A stretch of 58,774 bases of DNA from Lachnospiraceae bacterium (lineage in GTDB: Bacteria > Bacillota > Clostridia > Lachnospirales > Lachnospiraceae): the NCBI GenBank assembly GCA_017444015.1, contig JAFSXN010000028.1, positions 1 through 58,774 on the forward strand, in the 5' to 3' direction. The notes beneath the pieces are model-generated. The model made no database searches. It saw only the letters and a list, made by a program, of their open reading frames with translations, and was not told where the DNA came from. Both the position numbers and the translations under genes were made by a program. This document shows positions 52,658 through 58,774 of the stretch, in pieces; position 1 is the first letter of the stretch, and each line of letters opens with the position of its first letter.

Positions 52658-54268
52658 ATGGCGAGAAACGGTTATTTCAGGATCAAGATCACGCCCGGCG
52701 GAAGATTTGTTGAAATATTCCCTCCGGTGGACGGAGGCGAGCCCCTGGATGTCAAGGAGCTTCAGGAATATCTCGTGGACCGCAATTACCCTGCGGATGT
52801 CGTCAAGCTGAAAAGCACGATTGACAGCGCGAAGGATGAGCCTAAGATCGCGAAGTTAGATACAGACAAGGGTTTTTTGGAGGGAGAGTCCTATCAGCTG
52901 ACGGTCGCGGAGGATGAGATGAGCGCTTCCGCGAGGTTTTACGCCGGCTCCGAGGGCGGAAATACGCTTACTAAGGAGGAAATCCTTGACGATCTGAAGT
53001 ATCGCGGGATCGTCTTCGGGATCGATGAAGAGACGATTGACTCTTTCTTAAATGACAGGGATTACTGCAAGACCTATGTTCTTGCGAAAGGCAAGGAGGT
53101 TACGCAGGGCTCTGACGGAGCGATCGAATATCTGTTTAATACCAATCCGGATACCAGGCCGAAGGTCAACGAAGACGGATCCGTGGATTTCTTTAATCTG
53201 AACATCATCAATTCCTGCGGGGAGGGAGATGTTTTAGCGAGGCTTATTCCGGCGATCCCGGGGCAGGACGGGACAGATATCTTCGGGAAATTCGTACTTC
53301 CGAGGGAGGTTTATACTCCGAGCTTTAAGGCGGGAGGAGCCCATATTGAGCTTAGTGAGGACGGGACGGAGCTTCGTTCTGCCGTAAACGGCAATGTATC
53401 GCTGATTAACGATACGATTTTTGTAAAGGATGTCTATGAGGTAAAGGACGTAGATACCGCTACGGGCAATATCGACTATAAGGGCGATGTTCTGGTCGCG
53501 GGAAACGTTCTGGGAGGCTTTTCCGTTAAGGCGACCGGGACCGTTGAGGTCAAGGGTGTCGTAGAGGGCGCAAAGATCGAAGCCGGCGAGGATATCATCA
53601 TTGGCCGCGGTATGAACGGCATGGGAAAGGGAGAACTGAAGGCGGGGAGGAATATCGTCGCCAAGTTCTTTGAAAACGCAAAGATCACTGCGGGCGGCTA
53701 TATCCGTTCCGATGCGATTATAAACAGTGAGGTTTCCGCGGGGACCGATATCGAGGTCAACGGAAAAAAAGGCAATATTACCGGCGGAGGGGCGATCGCG
53801 GGAGGTATCATCGCAGCAAAGACCTTAGGTTCGGAAATGGGGATCGAAACCAGGATCGAGGTGGGAAGCGATCCCTCGTTAAAGGCGCAGGTCATATCCT
53901 TAGAGGGCGATATCGCAAAGCTCAATAAGGCGATCGAACAGATCAATCCGGTGCTTGTTGCCTATACACAGAGGTTAAAGAGAGGCGAAAAGCTGACGGA
54001 GGAGCAGCTTACCCAGATGAAGCAGATGAGCGCGAAATTCAAGGCTCTTTCCGGAGCTCTTGAAAAGGAGAACGTCATCTATGAGTCTCTGAATAAAAAG
54101 CTCAAGGAATCGAGCAGCGCGGAGAAGATCGCGATCAAGGTTTCGGGTGTCGCGTATCCGGGGACGGTGATCGTTATACAGAACGCCACAAAGGAGCTTC
54201 ATACGGAAACCCAGCATTCACGATTTGTCAGAGAGGGAGCCGATGTCAGGATCAAGGCACTGTACTGA
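52658..54268 (+). CDS. FapA family protein (DUF342)
   Basis: A 536-residue protein of the FapA/DUF342 family. An N-terminal part (about 1-185) is followed by a right-handed beta-helix of repeated turns (about 190-400: NIDYKGDVLVAGNVLGGFSV, GTVEVKGVVEGAKIEAGEDI) and a coiled coil (about 405-480). Family members are polymer-forming cytoskeletal-like proteins often placed with sigma and chemotaxis genes; FapA was named as flagellar assembly protein A. Strong AGGAGG site, 15 bases after fliA. Role in flagellar assembly is inferred from context. Confidence 0.85.
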   Translation: MARNGYFRIKITPGGRFVEIFPPVDGGEPLDVKELQEYLVDRNYPADVVKLKSTIDSAKDEPKIAKLDTDKGFLEGESYQLTVAEDEMSASARFYAGSEGGNTLTKEEILDDLKYRGIVFGIDEETIDSFLNDRDYCKTYVLAKGKEVTQGSDGAIEYLFNTNPDTRPKVNEDGSVDFFNLNIINSCGEGDVLARLIPAIPGQDGTDIFGKFVLPREVYTPSFKAGGAHIELSEDGTELRSAVNGNVSLINDTIFVKDVYEVKDVDTATGNIDYKGDVLVAGNVLGGFSVKATGTVEVKGVVEGAKIEAGEDIIIGRGMNGMGKGELKAGRNIVAKFFENAKITAGGYIRSDAIINSEVSAGTDIEVNGKKGNITGGGAIAGGIIAAKTLGSEMGIETRIEVGSDPSLKAQVISLEGDIAKLNKAIEQINPVLVAYTQRLKRGEKLTEEQLTQMKQMSAKFKALSGALEKENVIYESLNKKLKESSSAEKIAIKVSGVAYPGTVIVIQNATKELHTETQHSRFVREGADVRIKALY

Positions 54269-54318
54269 GGGGACTGCTTTCTTGTTTTTTGTAATATCTG
54301 GTTTAAAGGAGAATCAAT

Positions 54319-55290
54319 ATGACCCCAATGGAAATAACACTCCTTATTATAGGAGTGATTATTTTTGCCGCTAGCTTTTTTATAAAGGACAAATCCCCCG
54401 TAAAATCGGAAAAGGATATAGAAAATGAACAGAAGGAGATCCGCCAGATCATGGAGCGGGAGTTGGATGGAATGAAGCTCCGGGTCAATGATATGACGGA
54501 TGAGACCGTGGAATACGCCATGGAAAAGGCCGAAAGGTCTCTCGAGAAGGTAAGTAACGAGAAGATCATGGCCGTCAGCGACTATTCCAATATGGTCCTT
54601 GAGGAGATCGACAAGAGCCATAAAGAGGTCATGTTCCTTTACGATATGCTGTCGGATAAACAGGCGGACGTCAAGAATTCCGTCCGTAAGGCGGAGGCGA
54701 CCGTTAAGGAGGTGGAGGATCTCTCTACCGCTGCGCAGACCAGCTCGGAGGAATTCAAACGGGATCTGGACGACTACTCGACGCAGAAGCTCAATGAGGT
54801 CAGACAGGCGGCGGATCAGAGCATTACCCCGTTTATTCCGGAGGTTGTATACAGGCAGGAGTCTGCTCCTGTGCCCATGCCTGAGGCGGAGCCTGTGCCG
54901 GAGCGTCCGATGACGGCCATTGAAATGCTTAGGGCCAGACAGAACGAAGCGGAGCTGCATCCTGTATTCAATGCCCTGAACTCCGACAGCTTTGCGTCGG
55001 TGGATGTCGCGGACGTCAAGCTGGTGGATCCCGCGGATGTTTTAAAGCCTTTAACCGCGCCTGCTCCGGCAGAAAATACCGCTCCACAGAAAGCGCCTTC
55101 CCGTCCGGAAAAGCAGCCTGAACAAAAAAAGCCTGCCAGCAGCTTTATGCGGGGCTTTGGCGGCGGAAAGACCAATAATAATCAGAAGATCATAGAGCTC
55201 TATGAGCAAGGCTTATCGACGGTAGAGATCGCCAGGGACCTGAATCTCGGCGTAGGTGAGGTGAAGCTGGTGATCGACCTGCTTAAATGA
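54319..55290 (+). CDS. DUF6115-type membrane-anchored coiled-coil protein
   Basis: A 323-residue protein: an N-terminal membrane helix (ITLLIIGVIIFAASFFI), a long coiled coil (about 30-160), a Pro/Ala/Glu-rich linker, and a C-terminal helix-turn-helix-like segment (IIELYEQGLSTVEIARDLNL, ending in VKLVIDLLK). This build is common next to fliA/FapA genes in Clostridia. Function unknown; the tail may bind protein rather than DNA. Confidence 0.75.
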   Translation: MTPMEITLLIIGVIIFAASFFIKDKSPVKSEKDIENEQKEIRQIMERELDGMKLRVNDMTDETVEYAMEKAERSLEKVSNEKIMAVSDYSNMVLEEIDKSHKEVMFLYDMLSDKQADVKNSVRKAEATVKEVEDLSTAAQTSSEEFKRDLDDYSTQKLNEVRQAADQSITPFIPEVVYRQESAPVPMPEAEPVPERPMTAIEMLRARQNEAELHPVFNALNSDSFASVDVADVKLVDPADVLKPLTAPAPAENTAPQKAPSRPEKQPEQKKPASSFMRGFGGGKTNNNQKIIELYEQGLSTVEIARDLNLGVGEVKLVIDLLK

Positions 55291-55335
55291 CGGAAAGAGG
55301 ATTCAGTTATCTGTTTTCCGATATGAGGTTTTAAG

Positions 55336-56073
55336 ATGAGGCTTAGATTTTACCTGAGAGGGCTGGGACTGGGCATTATCGTTACAGCTCTTCTGATGGG
55401 ATATACCCTTGGCAGCAGAAAACAGCCAATGACGGATGAAGAGATCATCGCCAAAGCGTCGGAGCTTGGGATGGTCGAAGAAGGAAAGAAGCTGGTGCAG
55501 CCTGCTTCCGAAGGGACTGCGGACGAGGAGCCATCGACGATCGAGATCGAGAATCCCTTAGCTGAGGAGGAAGGCGATACGCCGTCCGAGCCGGAAAGCG
55601 ACTCGCCTCCGGATGACTTTGTGTTTGACGGGGATCCTGCGCTTTATGAGGAAGAAGAGCCGGAATCCGACGCTGATCTGACGGCGGAAGAGACCCAGAC
55701 GACGGAGAATACCGATGAGAGCGCAAACGACAACGGCAATCTGATCCCCGAGCTTTCGGTTTCGGGAACGAAGGACGGAGAGAGCAGTATCGAGATCAAG
55801 AGTGACGATGCCAGGATCGATGCGGATAATACGGAAAGCGGCGGGTCTCCTGCGAAGACGGGGACAACAAGCAGGAGTATTACCGTAAGAAACGGAGACG
55901 ATTCCATTGCGGTGGCAAAGCAGTTGGAGAAAGCCGGTGTCGTGGAGAACGCGGAAAAATTCGATGAGTATCTGGTAGGAAGGAAGTTAGACCGCTATAT
56001 CAGCTCGGGTTCCTTTAAGATCCCGCAGGGTGCTTCCGATGCGGAGATCGCAAAAATATTGACCGGCAGATAA
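55336..56073 (+). CDS. Membrane protein with MltG/YceG N-domain-like C-terminus
   Basis: A 245-residue protein with a membrane helix at about 7-24, an acidic low-complexity region (about 55-175) and a C-terminal domain of about 65 residues (SITVRNGDDSIAVAKQLEKA, GSFKIPQGASDAEIAKILTG). The last part resembles the LysM-like subdomain that precedes the catalytic domain in MltG endolytic transglycosylases; no catalytic domain is present. It probably binds the cell wall or a partner at the membrane. Confidence 0.7.
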   Translation: MRLRFYLRGLGLGIIVTALLMGYTLGSRKQPMTDEEIIAKASELGMVEEGKKLVQPASEGTADEEPSTIEIENPLAEEEGDTPSEPESDSPPDDFVFDGDPALYEEEEPESDADLTAEETQTTENTDESANDNGNLIPELSVSGTKDGESSIEIKSDDARIDADNTESGGSPAKTGTTSRSITVRNGDDSIAVAKQLEKAGVVENAEKFDEYLVGRKLDRYISSGSFKIPQGASDAEIAKILTGR

Positions 56074-56099
56074 GAAGGGTATCTAAGAGGTTGGAAAAG

Positions 56100-56987
56100 A
56101 TGGGAGATTATGTAGTCAGCTGCAGCGCGCCAGCGGATCTGACGGCGGAATATATGAAGAAACGGGAGATTTCTTTTGTTCCTTTTCATTTTGAACTGGG
56201 CGGGAAGGAATATCTGGACGATATGGGCCAGAGCATGCCCATGGATGAGTTCTACCGGAAGATGACGGAAGGCGCTATGACCAGGACCTCCCAGGTCAGC
56301 GCCGGAGAATATGAGAGCTATTTTGAGGAGTTTTTAAAGCAGGGACTGGACGTGATCCATCTGACGCTTTCCAGCGGGATCTCCGGGACGATCAATTCGG
56401 CGCTTGTGGCAAAGGAAAGCCTTTTGGAGCGCTATCCCGACCGAAAGCTCTATGTGATCGATTCCCTGGCGGCAAGCGGCGGCTTCGGGCTTTTAGTGGA
56501 TACGGTCGCTACAAAGCGGGATGAGGGCCTATCGGTGGATGAGCTTGCGGAGTGGACCGAGGAAAACAAGTTACGGCTCCATCACTGGTTTTTTACAACG
56601 GACCTGACCTATCTGGTGCGCGGAGGAAGGGTTTCGAAGGTCTCGGGCTTTGTCGGAAATGTCCTGAATATCTGTCCGCTTTTAAATGTGGATTACCAGG
56701 GGAGACTGATCCCCAGATATAAGATCCGGACGAAAAAGAAGGTGATCCAGGCGATGCTTGAGCGGATGAAGGAGCACGCCGAGGGTGGCATTTTCTATAA
56801 TCAGAAGGTTTTTGTAAACGATTCGGACTGCAGAGGAGATTCCGATGAGCTCTGTCGTCTGATCAGGGAAACCTTCCCGAATATCGACGGAGAAATCTTC
56901 CAGAATTCCATCGGAACAACGATCGGAAGCCATACCGGTCCGGGAACGGTAGCCCTGTTCTTCTGGGGAGATAAGAGGGTAGACTGA
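56100..56987 (+). CDS. DegV family fatty-acid-binding protein 1
   Basis: A 295-residue DegV (FakB-like) protein. The lipid-binding fold shows TRTSQVSAGEYESYFEEFL, HLTLSSGISGTINSAL, DSLAASGGFGLLVD, TYLVRGGRVSKVSGFVG and SIGTTIGSHTGPGTVALFFW. Such proteins present fatty acids to the kinase FakA. The ATG at 56100 is nine bases after AAGAGG; the in-frame TTG at 56091 abuts that site. Overlaps the next DegV gene by one base. Confidence 0.9.
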   Translation: MGDYVVSCSAPADLTAEYMKKREISFVPFHFELGGKEYLDDMGQSMPMDEFYRKMTEGAMTRTSQVSAGEYESYFEEFLKQGLDVIHLTLSSGISGTINSALVAKESLLERYPDRKLYVIDSLAASGGFGLLVDTVATKRDEGLSVDELAEWTEENKLRLHHWFFTTDLTYLVRGGRVSKVSGFVGNVLNICPLLNVDYQGRLIPRYKIRTKKKVIQAMLERMKEHAEGGIFYNQKVFVNDSDCRGDSDELCRLIRETFPNIDGEIFQNSIGTTIGSHTGPGTVALFFWGDKRVD

Positions 56988-57859
56988 TGAAAACAGCGAT
57001 CATGACGGATACCAACAGCGGGATCTCCCTGAAGGAAGCAGAAGAGCTTGGGATATTCTGTCTGCCGATGCCTGTGGTCATAGACGGAAAGGACTATTAC
57101 GAGGATAAGGATCTGATGGTTGAGGAGTATTTAAAGGCTCTGACCGGCGGACGGAACGTGACTACCTCACAGCCCTCCCCCTTAAGCGTCACCGAGGAGT
57201 GGGAGAGGATCCTTTCTCTGGGCTATGATCAGGTAGTATATATCCCGATGTCAAGCGGCTTAAGCAGCTCTTGTATGGCGGCGATGGGCTTTGCCGAGGA
57301 CTACGAGGGAAAGGTGTTTGTCGCGGATAACAAGAGGATTTCCATCTCGCTTCGGACCTCTGTTCTTGACGCGAAGGCACTGGCGGACGAAGGAATGGAC
57401 GGCGCTTCGATCAAGCGGATTTTAGAGAAGCACGCGACGGATTACATCATCTATCTCGGCGTCGATACGTTGGAGTATTTCGCAAAGACCGGCCGGGCCA
57501 GCCAGGCGGCGCTCTCCATCGTCAGCAACGTATTGAGCGTCAAACCGCTTCTTAAGACGACGGGCGATAAATTTGAGCCGGTGACGGTGGCCAGAAGCCA
57601 GAAAAAATGCGAAGAGAAGATGCTCGACAATCTGAAGCTGAATCTGACGACCCGCTTTAAAGGGGTCGATAAAAAGGAGCTTCTGGTGGCGGCGGCAACC
57701 AGCTGTGTTGACAGGAAGGATGCCGAAAAATGGTATGAGACCGTTCGGAACGCGGCACCCGGCTATGAAACCTTTTATGTGCCCCTGTCCTGCAGCATTA
57801 CGACCCATACGGGCCCGAATGCCAAGGGGGTCGGGATCATGAAGAGGATCCGGGTCTGA
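56987..57859 (+). CDS. DegV family fatty-acid-binding protein 2
   Basis: A 290-residue DegV protein in ATGA overlap with the first: AIMTDTNSGISLKEAEELGI, TSQPSPLSVTEEWERIL, YIPMSSGLSSSCMAAMGFA, YFAKTGRASQAALSIVSNVL and SITTHTGPNAKGVG. The two differ widely, so they are old paralogues that may bind different fatty acids. Carries no signal peptide. Confidence 0.9.
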   Translation: MKTAIMTDTNSGISLKEAEELGIFCLPMPVVIDGKDYYEDKDLMVEEYLKALTGGRNVTTSQPSPLSVTEEWERILSLGYDQVVYIPMSSGLSSSCMAAMGFAEDYEGKVFVADNKRISISLRTSVLDAKALADEGMDGASIKRILEKHATDYIIYLGVDTLEYFAKTGRASQAALSIVSNVLSVKPLLKTTGDKFEPVTVARSQKKCEEKMLDNLKLNLTTRFKGVDKKELLVAAATSCVDRKDAEKWYETVRNAAPGYETFYVPLSCSITTHTGPNAKGVGIMKRIRV

Positions 57860-58018
57860 CTCGAAAAGGGGGAGTTTGCGGAAACGAAAAATTATTTGAT
57901 ATTTTTTTGATTTTCCTGAACCTTTTTTCTGATCACTTATGTCTTTATTAGTGAAAGAGATAATTGTGAAGATTTTTTCTGAGCATAAAAATATACTTGT
58001 CAAACAGGAGGTAACGGT

Positions 58019-58597
58019 ATGAGTAATAAGAAAACTTTGATAGGGATCATTTCCGGAGTAGTAGTAGTTCCGCTTTTGATCTGCGGGATCGTGATAGGAG
58101 TTCACAGCACGAAGTCAGGGACGATCGAGTCCGAGTCGGCTTTCCGTACCAGCGCTGAGATCGCGGACGCGGATGTCCACTACTTCGACAGCGAGGCGGT
58201 TGCTCTTGCGGATTCTTCGGGAGCTACGGCATCCTTAAGAGGCGAGGCGCTGCGTGCTTATAATCTTGTAAATGAAGTAAGAGAGAATACCGGTCTTCAG
58301 CCCCTCGTTTGGGATTCGAACCTTGAGAGTACCTCGGATGTCCGCGCGAAGGAGATCGAGGCGAAGTTCTCCCATACCCGTCCGAACGGCAGCCCCTGGT
58401 ATACGGTAAACAGTGATATTATGGGCGGCGAGAACCTTGCGTTCGGTTATAATAACGCATCGGACGTAATGGACGGTTGGATGAACAGCCCGACCCATAA
58501 GGAAAACATCCTGTACTCCAGCTTTACCAAGGTTTCGATCTCTGTATACGTAGACGACTCCGGTGTATATCATTGGGCACAGGAATTTGGATACTAA
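58019..58597 (+). CDS. CAP/SCP-like extracellular domain protein
   Basis: A 192-residue protein with an N-terminal membrane anchor or signal (IGIISGVVVVPLLICGIVIG) and a CAP domain at about 75-192 (YNLVNEVRENTGLQPLVWD, KFSHTRPNGSPW, GENLAFGY, MNSPTHKENILYSSFTKV). Bacterial CAP proteins are secreted or surface proteins of mostly unknown function. AGGAGG site. The preceding 160 bases are AT-rich; I see no promoter of clear quality there. Confidence 0.9.
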   Translation: MSNKKTLIGIISGVVVVPLLICGIVIGVHSTKSGTIESESAFRTSAEIADADVHYFDSEAVALADSSGATASLRGEALRAYNLVNEVRENTGLQPLVWDSNLESTSDVRAKEIEAKFSHTRPNGSPWYTVNSDIMGGENLAFGYNNASDVMDGWMNSPTHKENILYSSFTKVSISVYVDDSGVYHWAQEFGY

Positions 58598-58633
58598 AGC
58601 GTTGCGACTGAAAAAATAATAGCAGAAGTAGAG

Positions 58634-58691
58634 CAATAAAACAGAGACCGCCGAGACGTGCTTGCACGGATCGGCGGTTCTTGTTTTATTG
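58634..58691. terminator. Strong bidirectional terminator after the CAP gene
   Basis: CAATAAAACA and ACCGCCGA mirror TCGGCGGT and TGTTTTATTG, with an inner CGTGC/GCACG stem; the two 21-base arms differ at three adjacent positions. The A-rich and T-rich ends allow termination on both strands. Confidence 0.8.
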
Positions 58692-58738
58692 ATCGTAGTT
58701 CCAGCTGTGTTTTTTCAGCCGGAACCTCCCCACCATCG

Positions 58739-58774
58739 GCAGAACAGACCGGCGTTTTTTCCGGTCTGTTCTGC
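58739..58774. terminator. Perfect 14-bp hairpin at the window end
   Basis: GCAGAACAGACCGG pairs with CCGGTCTGTTCTGC around the loop CGTTTTTT. A second hairpin (GTTCCAGCTG/CAGCCGGAAC, loop TGTTTTTT) lies about 40 bases upstream. These may end a gene beyond the window. Any flanking T-run is outside. Confidence 0.5.

Noticed and set aside
57882-57925. Terminator after the second DegV gene
   Set aside because: T-rich stretches are present but the only stem (GTTT/AAAC) is too short to support one.

Overview
The window looks like a motile Gram-positive member of the Clostridia, most likely a Lachnospiraceae-type gut bacterium. The reasons are the order dprA-topA-codY-fla/che, a CodY regulator, FliY/CheC/CheD-type chemotaxis proteins, a SigD-type sigma factor, a MotE/YlxF-like gene between fliJ and fliK, strong AGGAGG-like ribosome binding sites, and use of GTG and TTG starts. 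This is inferred from gene content; no 16S or tRNA gene is present. Every recognised gene is on the + strand.

Bases 1-8265 are accessory. A nonribosomal peptide synthetase (cut by the window edge) ends in a thioester reductase, so its product is probably released as a peptide aldehyde or alcohol. It is followed by a MATE exporter fused to an anti-sigma-type ATPase domain. Next comes a small three-gene unit with its own promoter: two short proteins sharing nearly the same double-glycine leader but carrying different cargo, and a lipoprotein that contains a close copy of the second cargo.

Bases 8266-9150 hold no intact recognised gene but contain what looks like a decayed type III toxin-antitoxin locus: a promoter, three exact-length 36-base repeats with covarying stems, a terminator, and a 14-codon ToxN-like start cut off inside a perfect 29-bp inverted repeat. 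A YitT-family membrane protein and a large PAS/GGDEF/EAL protein follow. A 583-base hairpin-rich gap then leads to comM-dprA-topA-codY (DNA uptake/processing, topoisomerase I and the global nutrient regulator).

From 20159 to about 55300 runs one flagellar/chemotaxis supercluster: rod and basal body (flgB, flgC, fliE, fliF), switch and export (fliG, fliH, fliI, fliJ, fliM, fliY, fliO, fliP, fliQ, fliR, flhB, flhA), hook (fliK, flgD, flgE), stator (motA, motB, fliL), placement (flhF, flhG), c-di-GMP response (PilZ), chemotaxis (cheY, cheB, cheA, cheW, cheC, cheD) and the sigma factor fliA, followed by FapA- and DUF6115-type genes. A vegetative promoter precedes flgB, and a near-consensus SigD promoter lies just upstream of fliK, so SigD made at the end of the cluster may feed back on its distal half. 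No cheR, flgM, flagellin or filament-cap gene is in the window. The end holds an MltG-like membrane protein, two tandem DegV proteins, a CAP-domain protein and strong terminators.
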